Below, piece after piece: positions 53,064-63,300 of a DNA stretch of 64,000 nucleotides. The stretch is from Geomonas sp. RF6 (GTDB taxonomy: Bacteria > Desulfobacterota > Desulfuromonadia > Geobacterales > Geobacteraceae): NCBI RefSeq assembly GCF_021044625.1, contig NZ_CP087999.1, forward strand, positions 1,319,001-1,383,000, written 5' to 3'. Under the pieces are notes generated by a model. That model was not told where the DNA came from. It worked only from the letters and a program-made list of their open reading frames with translations, and did no database searches. Every line of letters begins with the position of its first letter. Within the stretch, counting starts at the first letter, position 1. The position numbers and the translations under genes were made by a program.

Positions 53064-53804
53064 TTGCAAACACCACCAAGCGCTGAAAAAGCTTCTGAAA
53101 TAATGACCGACCTCATACCACCGGAGCAGTGGACGGTTTACTCGGAGTTCCTCACCGAAATCATGGAGCGCCGCATACCCTTTGCCGTCGGCGGGGGGCT
53201 GGCGATCTCCGCCTATACCGGTTGCGTCCGCAACACGAAGGACATGGATATTTTCGTGTTGGAGAAAGACAGCGAGGAAGTAGTCGACATAACGAGGCGC
53301 CTTCGCTTCGACGAGTTTACCGAGGTGCCGTACGACCGCACCTGGAGCTACCGCAGTTCCCGCGACGGCTACATCATGGACTTCCTGTGGAAGATGCTGA
53401 ACGAAAGAGCTCCCGTTACCGAAGATTGGCTGACCAGGGGATGGGAGCTGCAGGTTCGCGGCGTACCGCTCAGGCTCCTTCCGGTGGAAGAACTCATCTG
53501 GTCAAAGCTCTATATCCTCAGAATCGATCGTGCCGATTGGCCGGACATTCTCAGCCTCCTCTACGCCCGGGGCGTGGAGCTCGACTGGGAACACATGCTC
53601 TCGAACCTCGGAGATGACGCCATGGTGTTGGGGGGCGTCGTGAACTTGCTGCGCTGGCTCTGCCCGGGCCTCGCCTGCCGCTTTCCTGAGTCGATCTGGG
53701 CTCCCATGGGACTCCTTCCTCCCCCCTTCTCGGATGCAGAGGTTCACCATGAGAGAGTGGCCCTGTTCAAGAGCGCGCACCTTTTTGCCGGAGACCTGCC
53801 GTGA
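53064..53804 (+). CDS. Nucleotidyltransferase-fold protein
   Basis: A 246-residue protein with the polymerase-beta-type core: GGGLAISAYTG, then DMDIFV giving the DxD metal site, and a downstream helical part (LIWSKLYILRIDRADWPDIL) as in AbiEii-like and related NTases. Start TTG 53064 follows AGGGAG; ATG 53103 is a second choice. It overlaps the next gene as GTGA. Substrate is unknown; no antitoxin-like gene accompanies it, so a toxin role is not argued. Confidence 0.75.
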   Translation: MQTPPSAEKASEIMTDLIPPEQWTVYSEFLTEIMERRIPFAVGGGLAISAYTGCVRNTKDMDIFVLEKDSEEVVDITRRLRFDEFTEVPYDRTWSYRSSRDGYIMDFLWKMLNERAPVTEDWLTRGWELQVRGVPLRLLPVEELIWSKLYILRIDRADWPDILSLLYARGVELDWEHMLSNLGDDAMVLGGVVNLLRWLCPGLACRFPESIWAPMGLLPPPFSDAEVHHERVALFKSAHLFAGDLP

Positions 53805-54577
53805 TAATCGGGGCCATGAATCATCCTGGACGCAATACCGTTGAAGAGATCCACCACTTCGCCCGCCTGGGGCTCGACTTCATCGACCTGACACTGGAGC
53901 CGCCCGAGGCTGGCTGGTGGCAATGCGACCCGCAGGCGATCAAAAGGGCGCTCGCCGAGACAGGGATGGGAATCGTCGGGCACACAGCCTACTATCTCCC
54001 TATCGCCCACCCCTTCGAGGACGTGCGGCGGGGAGCGGTCGAGGCATTTCGCCGCTCCATCGCAGCCTTCGCAGAGATCGGGGCAAAGGTCATGAACATC
54101 CATCCGGACGCTCACGCGCCGATGCACGACCGGGCCTTCGTGATCGCGCAGAACTTAAGGAGCCTCGGGGAAATTTTGCAGGCAGCAGAAGGGGCCGGCG
54201 TGAAGGTGATGGTCGAAAACCTCCCCCGCAACTTCAACACCGCTGCGCAACTCGGCGAACTCCTCGATCCACTTCCACAACTCGGGCTGCACCTCGACCT
54301 CGGGCACACTGAACTCTCCGTTCAGACAAGCAGCGCCGACGAAATCCTGGCACGTTTCGGCCCGCGCATCATGCACGTCCATCTCCATGACAACAAAGGT
54401 GGCGATGCAGACCTCCATCTCCCGTTGGGCGCCGGTGTCATCGATATTCCAAAGCGTCTGGCATCCTTGAAGAAAACCGGCTACGACGGCACCATCACCC
54501 TCGAAGTCTTCACCCCCGATCCCGGCTATCTGAAATACAGCGCCGCGAGGCTCCGCGAAATGTGGGCCGAAGCCTAG
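53801..54577 (+). CDS. Sugar phosphate isomerase/epimerase family (AP endonuclease 2 fold)
   Basis: A 258-residue TIM-barrel of the xylose isomerase-like/EndoIV family. Metal-site segments are visible: VMNIHPDAHAP, MVENLPRNF, GLHLDLGHTEL, IMHVHLHDNKG and ITLEVF. Could isomerise a sugar or inositol derivative or act on DNA; the metal ligand spacing fits isomerases better. Start GTG 53801 overlaps the upstream stop. Confidence 0.83.
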   Translation: MIIGAMNHPGRNTVEEIHHFARLGLDFIDLTLEPPEAGWWQCDPQAIKRALAETGMGIVGHTAYYLPIAHPFEDVRRGAVEAFRRSIAAFAEIGAKVMNIHPDAHAPMHDRAFVIAQNLRSLGEILQAAEGAGVKVMVENLPRNFNTAAQLGELLDPLPQLGLHLDLGHTELSVQTSSADEILARFGPRIMHVHLHDNKGGDADLHLPLGAGVIDIPKRLASLKKTGYDGTITLEVFTPDPGYLKYSAARLREMWAEA

Positions 54578-54690
54578 CCACCCCTCCCATCCCCGGAGAT
54601 ATCCCTAAAGAAACCGATGCGAACGCCGATAGATGCCACAGGTAACACCGCGATTTACCGACGCTATCCTCTGGGCTTATCGAGAGTTCG

Positions 54691-55470
54691 ATGTCTCCGC
54701 AAAAGATTGTCCCGTCCCCGTGCAGTTTTAGTTCGGCCTCTACCTGCCGCCCATGGCTCCGTTTATCCCACTTCCTGCACCTCGCTCTCATCGGCAGCGC
54801 CTTCTTCCTTGGCGCCTGCGCCGGTCCGGGCCTCACCTCCTACCGCAAAGGTGACTACCCGAAGGCGCTGCGCGAGTTTCAGAAGGATCCCTCCCCGAAA
54901 GGGGATTTCGCCGTGGGGGTCATGCAGTTCAAGGGGGAAGGCACCGACCGGGCTCCTGAAGAGGCTGCCCTCTCCTTCCAGCGCGCCGCCGAGCGGGGAC
55001 ATGCCGGCGCCCAGTACAACCTCGGGGTTCTCTACCTCAGGGGAGAAGGGGTCCAGCGCGACCGCGAGGAGTCCGCGCGCTGGTTCCGGGAGGCGGCGGA
55101 GCGCGGAGACGTGAAGGCGCAGGTGAACCTGGGGCTTCAGTATGCCATGGGAGACGGCGTGGAGAAGGACCTCGGTGAAGCGGTGCACTGGTTTACCAAG
55201 GCGGCGAAGCGGGGATACCCAAAGGCGCAGATCTGCCTCGGCAAGCTGTACGCCTACGGCGCGGGAGTCGCCAGGGACCGCAACATGGCGGCGTACTGGT
55301 TCCGGCGTGCCGCGGAGCAGGGCTCCCTCCAGGGGCAATTGTTTCTGGGGGTAATGTATGCGGAGGGCGAAGGGGTCGAAAAGGACAGGGAAGCGGCGGC
55401 CTCCTGGTTCAGGAAGGCGCAGGAGCAGGGATCGCTGCAGGCGAAATGGTACCTCGATCATCTGGAGTAA
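54691..55470 (+). CDS. Sel1-repeat lipoprotein
   Basis: A 259-residue lipoprotein (lipobox FFLGAC, about C43) with five or so Sel1 repeats of the form AQYNLGVLYLRGEGVQRDRE. The N-terminus before the signal is longer than usual, and the true start may be downstream, but no other ATG or GTG in frame was found. Sel1 proteins mediate protein contacts in the envelope. Confidence 0.85.
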   Translation: MSPQKIVPSPCSFSSASTCRPWLRLSHFLHLALIGSAFFLGACAGPGLTSYRKGDYPKALREFQKDPSPKGDFAVGVMQFKGEGTDRAPEEAALSFQRAAERGHAGAQYNLGVLYLRGEGVQRDREESARWFREAAERGDVKAQVNLGLQYAMGDGVEKDLGEAVHWFTKAAKRGYPKAQICLGKLYAYGAGVARDRNMAAYWFRRAAEQGSLQGQLFLGVMYAEGEGVEKDREAAASWFRKAQEQGSLQAKWYLDHLE

Positions 55471-55499
55471 GCTCTGGCACCCTTCCCTGCCGTTGGACT

Positions 55500-55578
55500 T
55501 GCAGGCCGGATGAGCCGCAGGCGTTACTGGCGGTCCACCCGGCGCTGCCGGAAACGCTGCGCCTATTCCGGCCTACAT
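55500..55578. repeat. REP-like palindrome at the exosortase 3' end
   Basis: Arms GCAGGCCGGATGAGCCGCAG and GCGCCTATTCCGGCCTACAT pair imperfectly, with GGCGTT and AAACGCTGC inside. Same family as 3398-3476. Read on the minus strand it provides the last four codons and stop of the exosortase. Confidence 0.8.
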
Positions 55579-56570
55579 CCACACAGCTCCTTGTTCCTCT
55601 GTGCGCCGCCGATCACCCACCAGAGAGCGAATGGCAGGGCCAGAAGAAGCCCTTTCTCGACAAAAAGAAAGAGCGCAAGGGCTGCTTCGCCGTGCACGAT
55701 CCTGACTGAAAGGGAGTTGGCGATGAAGACGGCGTTCAGCACGAAGGCTCCGGCAAGGGCAAGGAGCGTCACCGCCGCGGTCTTCCAGTCCCCCCGCCGT
55801 TGCAGCGGAAGAGCGAGACCGGCAAAGACGGCGAGGTTCAGATACTCGATGGTGAACATGACGTCGTACGTCGTCCCCGCATAGGTGCTCCGCATCGTTT
55901 GCCCCGCCCAGGTCACGCCGACGCCGGGGTCGCAGAGGAAGACCTTCAGGAAGAGAGAGCTCAACAGCGCGAGAGAGTCCCCGTACTCCCGCACCCCCAG
56001 CCTCAAAAGGGCATAGAAGAAGGAGGAGGCGAGCAGCACCACCAATATCCTTTGAAGGGCGCCTCTGGTGATAGAGAGGGAGCGATCGACCCACAGCTTC
56101 CAGAGGGCGAAGATCAGGAGGGCGAAGAGAGCGACCCAGAGGTACTCATGGACCAGCTCGAAGACCGTCCATGAGATGGAGCCGCACACTCCGGTCACCA
56201 GGAGACGGAAGGCGTTTGCCAGCACGATAACCGGGACGACCGCGGCCACCCCCTGCAGCCGGTAGCGGATCGTGTGGCGCGCATAGCAGAGAATCGCCGC
56301 AGAGATGATGATGACGTAGTTGATGGCGGTGCATTCGTTGGCGATGCGCATGGCAAAGCCGTTGACCGACAGAATGTCCCGGCTCGTGGTCACCGAGAGC
56401 CCGAAGAGAGCGCCCCCCAGCGCTGCGACGCGCATGACGAGCTGGCGCCACCCTTCCACGACGGCGACCGGCAGATACGCTGCAAGCCCGACAGAGACAC
56501 CTACGGCGAGCACGAAAAGAAGCCCCAGTTCCGGCTTCCCCTTTTCTTCCTGATGATTCGAAGTTTTCAT
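55563..56570 (-). CDS. Exosortase/archaeosortase family transpeptidase
   Basis: A 335-residue integral membrane protein with about eight to ten spanning segments. The exosortase triad is complete: C80 in ANECTAINY, R122 in ANAFRLLVTG and H141 in VHEYLW. Exosortases cut the C-terminal tripartite tail of exported proteins and join them to a lipid or saccharide at the surface. The last residues (CRPE) come from a REP-like element. It starts 4 bases after the small substrate-like protein, so the pair is dedicated. The subfamily cannot be named from sequence alone. Confidence 0.88.
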   Translation of the reverse strand: MKTSNHQEEKGKPELGLLFVLAVGVSVGLAAYLPVAVVEGWRQLVMRVAALGGALFGLSVTTSRDILSVNGFAMRIANECTAINYVIIISAAILCYARHTIRYRLQGVAAVVPVIVLANAFRLLVTGVCGSISWTVFELVHEYLWVALFALLIFALWKLWVDRSLSITRGALQRILVVLLASSFFYALLRLGVREYGDSLALLSSLFLKVFLCDPGVGVTWAGQTMRSTYAGTTYDVMFTIEYLNLAVFAGLALPLQRRGDWKTAAVTLLALAGAFVLNAVFIANSLSVRIVHGEAALALFLFVEKGLLLALPFALWWVIGGAQRNKELCGCRPE

Positions 56571-56574
56571 CGAG

Positions 56575-56775
56575 CTACCTGCGCGATCTCCACATCCCGT
56601 ACATGGCTATGCCTGCTGCCACAGCGAGGGCGGCTTCCGGACCTCCAAGCGGGGTTGACGGTGTGCTGGTAACCGGCGGCATGGGGGGTCCTCCCCAGGC
56701 CGCTGCGGTAATGGTTACATAGGCAACTACGGCAACGGTAACAGCCTGTGCAACGCGGCTTCTTTTGGTGTGCAT
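56575..56775 (-). CDS. Tiny exported protein with PEP-CTERM-like sorting tail
   Basis: A 66-residue protein made of almost nothing but sorting signals: signal peptide about 1-28 (VTVAVVAYVTITAAAWG), a Pro/Thr linker (PPMPPVTSTPSTPL), then the tail GGPEAALAVAAGIAMYG and WRSRR, i.e. a PE-type motif, hydrophobic helix and basic end. That is the plan of PEP-CTERM substrates, placed directly before the exosortase. Ribosome site AGGAGG. The mature part would be under 25 residues. Confidence 0.75.
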   Translation of the reverse strand: MHTKRSRVAQAVTVAVVAYVTITAAAWGGPPMPPVTSTPSTPLGGPEAALAVAAGIAMYGMWRSRR

Positions 56776-56784
56776 GCCGTCCTC

Positions 56785-57297
56785 CTACGGTTGTTCCACG
56801 ACTAAGGTAAATTCCGATTTCGCTCCCGGCCCCGGGGCAGGGAGAAGATACCTTTCCTGCGCCACATTCCTTTCCTTTTTTCTCGCCCTGTCCTTTAGCG
56901 TCACTCTCATCCCCTTCGGCAGCGAGCTTCTGTCCTCTTGAAGCTCCACCGTCAGGGGGGTCCCCTTCGGCAGACTCGATGAGACCGACACGGCCCACTC
57001 CTGCCGCCTGGCAACGGAGCGCACGTCTCCGCGGAACTCCTTCATGGCCATATTCCACTCCGGATGAACGATCAGCGCGCTGATGTACGGCTGCCCCATG
57101 TCGGCGTTCAGATTTCCCGGCGAGATGGTGTCGTAGGCGTTGTCAAAGCCGTCGGAGGCGCGGCTGTCCTCCCCTATGAGGACATAGTCGTACACGCTCC
57201 CGCTGGAGACGCGGATCGCGGCGGCCATCGGCTCATAGGCCATGGCCGCCGCGGTGGTGAGGCAGAGAACTGCTGTAGTTATCACGAAAATGCGCAC
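56785..57297 (-). CDS. Small exported beta-rich protein
   Basis: A 170-residue exported protein with signal peptide 1-20. The rest looks like one or two beta-sandwich domains (VYDYVLIGEDSRASDGFDNA, LTVELQEDRSSLPKGMRVTL and a closing EFTLVVEQP). It starts 13 bases after the giant protein gene and may cap or anchor it. No sorting tail is seen. Confidence 0.65.
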   Translation of the reverse strand: MRIFVITTAVLCLTTAAAMAYEPMAAAIRVSSGSVYDYVLIGEDSRASDGFDNAYDTISPGNLNADMGQPYISALIVHPEWNMAMKEFRGDVRSVARRQEWAVSVSSSLPKGTPLTVELQEDRSSLPKGMRVTLKDRARKKERNVAQERYLLPAPGPGAKSEFTLVVEQP

Positions 57298-57310
57298 TGT
57301 TTGGTGGCTC

Positions 57311-60300
57311 CTACTGAATGGTCAGGCTATGGTTCTGCGAGTCGAGGTTGAGTATCCAGTACCCCTTCCACGTCTCTATCACCGGATTGCTGCCGATGAT
57401 CGACCAGGAATCGTAGGCGCTCCCGTTCCACCAGTAGACTGAGCCCCCTATCCTGTTCGCGCTGATGGCCTGCGACAGCGGGTTGCCGTCGATGAGCCAC
57501 TTCGTCCCGATATTGGTCTTGTTGCTCGTCTGCGGCGAGGCGACCATGGTCCACCCCGGCTTCAGCGTGATGCTCGCGCTGGATGGCCCGGGGTTCCCGG
57601 CATAGACGAGAGTTGTCCCGCTCCCCGTCGCCTTCACGAAGTACCCTTTCCCCGGCGTGAGGGTGGCAACGGTGACATAGGAGCCGAGCGGGGAATTGCT
57701 CGTCTCCGCTGTCGCTCCGGAAGGGACCCACTCGTACACCGCGCTCGCCCCCCCGCCGAAGAAGGTGGAGGCATTGACCCCGCTGGTGGCATACGGAACC
57801 GCGATGATGTTCCATCCGTTGTAGAGCGGCGTCCGGATCGTCATGAAGACGGTCTGGGTCGGATCGGTGTCGGAGGTGACGGTGTACTGGTAGATCGTGT
57901 TCGGCAGCAGCGCCGCCGTGTCTTTGAAGGTGGTGCTGGTCGTGGCAACGACAGGGGTGAACGCCTTGCCACCCTCGGACCGGCTGACGGTAAAGGTGGT
58001 GCCCGATTTCAATGCGGCAAAGCTGGCAGAGGGCTGTGTCGTCACCACAGGGGCCGTCAGAGCCGCTGAACATGTGGCGCTGGCGCCCCCGTTGAGACCG
58101 CTGCAGCTCCAGCTCCACGGTCCGGTCCCACTTACAGCCGAGGCGGTTCCCGCCGTGCAAAGATTGGTGACGGGGGTGGCAGAGTAGCTGGCGCCGTTTG
58201 CCGTGCCGCAGGCACCATTCACCGCGGGGTTCCCCGCCACCACGAGGACCGCCGTGGCGCTGGCGGTTGCGTAATTGGCGCTGTCGAGCGGTGTGAAGGT
58301 GACGGAGAGCGTCTGGCTGCCGGCCGTGAGGATCGCCCCGTGGGCCGGTGAGTAGCTGTACGAGCCGGGTACTGAAGCGGTCGCGTTCAGCTGGGCGGCC
58401 GAGAGCGGTGTCCCATAGGTGATGCCGGCGGGATTGCCCCAGGTGATGGCGGGGGTGGCTTTGGCAACTGTTATGGCGGCAGTTTTTGTTACCGTGCTGT
58501 AGTTTGTGGTATCGGCCGGCGTATAGGTGACCGAAAGGATCTGCCCCGCCCCTGCAGGTAGGACTGTACCCGCAGCAGGGGTATATACGAAGGAGCCGCC
58601 GGCAGGGGTTGCAGAGGCATTCAGCTGCACCGCCGAAAGAGCGGCACCGTAAGTGATACCGGCCGGATTGCTCCAGCTCACCACCGGCTGCCCCTTGGCG
58701 ACGACCAGGGTACCGCTGGCAGAACCGGTGTAGCTCGCGCTGTTGATGGTGGCGACGACGTTGTAGCTTCCCGCGCTGGACGGGACCGTGCTGCTGCCGT
58801 TGTACGTTACCTCGACCGGGAGGTTGGCAGGAGTCGTCGTCACCGTCACCCGTTTCGCTGCACCGTCATAGGTCTGGCTGAGGCTCGTGAGAGAAACCGT
58901 CGCCGCGATCTTCGGCACCACGTTCAGCGTGACCGTCTTCGTGGCCGTCGTGTAATTTGCGGTGTCGGCCGGGGTGTAGACGACGGACAACGAGTGCCTC
59001 CCGGTAACGAGAGTCGTCCCTGCTGCAGGCGCATATCCAAAGGAGCCGCCTCCCGGGGTCGCACTCGCGTTCAGCTCGGTTCCCGATAGTGCGCTTCCGA
59101 CGAAAATGTCCGCAGGGTCGCTCCAGGTAATCACGGGGGTCGCCTTCTCAACGACAAGCTTCCCGTTGCCGTAGCTGAATTCATAGTTATTGGAGAAGAG
59201 GGTGCCGCGGCTCACCACGATTTCGTACTCGCCGACGGGGGTGCCGGCGGCGGCGATGGTGCTGAAGTGTGGAGCTCCCAGGAGGTCCTTTTCGTTCTCG
59301 TTCTTCACAAAACCGCTGTAGGCGGCGGTGAAGGCAGGGTTTTCCGCACCGTACGGGCGGGAGGCATCGGCTGCGGCCACGACGAGAGGCGCCTTCTCTA
59401 CCGTAAGGGGCTCCCGGGCGGTGCCGGGGGCGTAGTTGGTGTCGCCGGGCTGGCTGGCGACGATTTCCGTAGTTCCGGCACCGACAATCGTGACGGTGCT
59501 CCCCGAAACCGTCGCTACGGCCGGGTTGGAGCTCGTGAAGGAAATCGGGTTCCGCGACTCACCGCCGGTGGCGGTGATATCGAAGGGGAGGTCTCCATAC
59601 CTCTTCCTTTCGAGAGGAGTGATGGAGACCGTCTGGCTCGCCTGCCCGACTGCCAGGGTTCCGTCAACGAACCGGAGGCTGTAATTGGCTGCCGCTAGTG
59701 TGCCTGCGGAAACGGTGATGGGATAGCTGCCAACGGGGCTTGACTGGAGAGCGCTCGTGCTGACGACCGGTTCCCCCTCGAGCTTCGCTGCTGTCTCGCC
59801 ACTGACAAAGCCGCTGTAGCTGACGGTAAATGGCGGGTTCTGCGTGTTGTACGGACGGCTCTTGTCGTCGGCGGTGACCGTCACAATGGCCTTTTCTACC
59901 GTGAGGGTCTGCTGCGCCGTCGCGGAGGCGTAGTTGCCGTCACCGGGCTGGGTGGCGGTGATGATCGTGCTCCCGGCGCCGACGATGGTGACGGTGGAGC
60001 CATCGACTGTGGCGACGGCCGTGTTGGAACTGGTGAAGCTAACGGGCTGACCGGAAGCGCCGCCGGTGTAGCTGAGGGGGAAGCTGCCTGCTCCGTATGT
60101 CTTCGGCTCGATCGGGTTGAACGTGATCGTCTGGCTGGCGAAGCCGACCGCAAGGGTACCGGGGGCGAAGACGAAGGTGTAGTTGTCAGCCGAGAGCGAG
60201 CCGATCTCAGGAGTGATCGGGTAGCTTCCGGGGATGCTGCCTGCCGTCGCCGTCGTGGTGAAACCCGGTGTCCCCGAGATGACTGCAGCCGCTGCCTCGC

Positions 60301-63300
60301 CCAGCATCAACCCGCTGTAGGTCGCAGAGAAGTCGGGATTCGGCTCTCCATAGGCGCGGCTGGCGTTGGTGGCTGTCACGGTTATGACCGCCTTTTGCAC
60401 CGTGAGGGTCTGGGCGACTGCCGCTGCGGGAAGACGGTTATCGTCGCCGCCCTGCGTGGCGGTGATAGTCGCACTCCCCGCGCCGACGATATGAATGAGC
60501 CCTTCAGCCGTAACAGTGGCCACCGCCGGCGCGCTGCTGGTATAGGCGACGGGAAGCCCGGAGGAGGCACTGGCGCCGGGTCCGAAGTCTCCCGCTCCGT
60601 ACGTTTTCTCGGCCAGTGCGCCGAAGGTGATGGTCTGGCTCCCCTTTGCGACGATGAGGGTGCCGGTCGCCGAACCCTCGAAGCTGGAGTCGTTGATGGT
60701 GGCGGTGACGGCGTAGCTTCCCGCCGATGTCGGGGCGGAGGAGGAGCCGTCGTAGCTCACTTCCACCTGCAGATTCGCCGGATCCGTGGTGGCGGTGACG
60801 GATCTGGGGGTACCGTCGTAGGTCTGGCCCAGTTTCTCCAATGTGACGGTGGCGGATCCCTTCCCGACGGCGACGGTCACCGTATCGGAGACAGGGGCAT
60901 ACCCCGGGTCGGTCGGCGTGAAGGTAATGGCTGCGCTGTAGGGGCCGACGGCTGCCGGAACGGCATCGGGCGATGTGAAGGTGAAGGTTCCGGCCACAGA
61001 CGCGGTGCCGCCGGTGAGACTCGAGGAAGAGAGGGACTGTCCGTATCTGATCCCGCTGGCGACCGGCGGGCTCGTGATGGTCGGCGTTCCCTTCGCAACC
61101 GCCACATCTACCGTAGCAGTGGCAGTCGTGTAGTTGCTGCTGTCGGAGGGAGTGAAGACGACCTCGGCGCTGTACGAACCTGTAGCTGAGGGTGCCGTCC
61201 CCGGTACCTTGAAGCTGAAGCTCCCTGCAACGGAGCCTTTGCCGCCGGTCAGTGTCGAGGCGGAGAGTGTCTGCCCATAGACGATACCGGTCGCGGTTGG
61301 AGGAGCCGTGATTGTCGGGGTTGCCTTGGCAACCGGCACATCTACCGTGACGGCCGCCGCTTTGTAATTCCCGGAATCGGCCGGTGTGAAGGTGACGGCC
61401 GCCGGATAGGTCCCTGCGGCGGTGGGGACTGCCGACGGAGCGGTGAAGGCGAACGTTCCTGCCGTGCTGGCCTTCCCGCCGCTCAGGGTGGAGGCGGATA
61501 GCGCCTCACCGAACACTATTCCGCTCGCGGCCGGTCTTTCGGTAATTGACGGCGTTGCCTGTGTCACCGTGAGTATCCCGTTGACGAAAGCGAAGTCGTA
61601 GTTGTTGGAAGTCAGTGCTCCGCGAGACGGGATGATGAAGTACGGTCCGACAGGGGAAGTGCTGCCTGCCTCGGTAGCGAAGGCCGGGGCCCCGGAAATG
61701 GCCTCCGGATTCTCGTCATTGACAAACCCTGTCATCACCGCAGTGAAGGCCGGATTGGCCTCGCCGTATGCGCGTGTCGCATCGTTGGCCGTAACGGTGA
61801 GGAAAGCTTTCCGGACGCTCAAGGTCTGCGCCACATCTGCGGCCGCGCTGTAGTTGCTGTCGCCGGACTGGCTGGCGGTGATGGTGGCGCTGCCGGCCCT
61901 GAGGACGTGAACGAGGCCGTCCGCGCTGACGGTGGCGACGGTCGGATCGGAGATTGCGTAGGTTACCGGTTTTCCGGAAGCCCCTCCGGTTGCGCGTAGA
62001 GCGAAGTCCGCTGCTCCGTAGGTGACCGGGGGTAGTGATTCAAAGCTGATGATCTGCGCCTGCTTCCCTACTGTTATTGCCGCGGGGGCACTGGGCGCGG
62101 AGAGGTGGTAATATGCGTCAGCGCCACGGGTTGCCACGATGGAGCAACTGCCTGTCCCGCTGGTGAAGGTCAGGGCGCCGGTGGAGGGATCGACGCTGCA
62201 GGCGGTGGAAGCCCCGGCGCTGTAGCTGTAGGCGCCGCTGCCGCTCCCCCCTTCCGCAGTGGCACGCAGACCCGTTTCGCCGTATGTAGCCGCTACAGGA
62301 GCACTGACCGTCACGACACCCTGCGCCGCCTTCGCCGCCGCAGTATTGTTCGTCACCGACGCTGCAGCGAGGTAGTTTCCATTCCCTTCCTGGTCGTACT
62401 GCACCACGCACGTCCCGCTCCCGCTCACCATCGTGAAGGTCGCGCCCACATTGGTGCAGATTGTCCCGGTGCCGCTGCTGTATTTCACGCTCCCGCCGGG
62501 GGCGGTCGCCGCTACAGTAAACGACGAGTTGTACGGCGCACTTGCAGGAGCCGGGGTCCCTACAGTGATCGTCTGCGCACCTCTGGCGACCAGAAGTGTC
62601 CCGCTGGCGGTCCCCTGGTACGTCGGATCGTTCACCGTTGCAGTCACCGTGTACGTTCCGGCGGCCGTCGGTGCGGTGGCGGTCGGGCCGTAGCTGGTTC
62701 CCGCCGTGCCGCTGTAGCTGACAGTCACCTCAAGAGGCGCCGGGGTTGTGGTGACGCTGACGCTTTTGGACGAACCGTCATAGGTCTGGCTGAGGTTACC
62801 GAGGGTTATGGTGGCTCTGTTTTTCGGGACCACGTTCAGTGCCACCGTCATCGTCGCAGTTGAGTAGTTGACGCTGTCCTGCGGAGTGAAGGTTGTGCTA
62901 AGGGTCTGGCTCCCCAGCGACAGTACCTCGCCTGAGTCGGGGGTGTAGGAGAAGGTACCCGGGACGGAGGCGGATCCATTGAGCTCGCTCCCGGAGAGGG
63001 GGCTCCCGACGATGATGTCGGAGGGGGTGTTCCAGGTGATGACGGGGGTCGCCTTCTCAACGACGAGCTTCCCGTTGCCGTAGCTGAATTCATAGTTATT
63101 GGAGAAGAGGTTGCCGCGGCTCACCACGATTTCGTACTCGCCGACGGGACTGCCGGCGGCGGCGGTGGTGCTGAACTGTGGAGCTCCCAGGAGCGCCTTT
63201 TCGTTCTCGTTGTTCACGAAACCGGTGTAGGCGGCGGTGAAGGCGGGGTTTTCCGCGCCGTACGGGCGGGATGCAGCGGCTACGGCCACCATGAGCGGCG

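Noticed and set aside
53064-53804. AbiEii-type toxin
   Set aside because: No AbiEi-like partner is adjacent and the downstream gene is a TIM-barrel enzyme; only the fold is supported.
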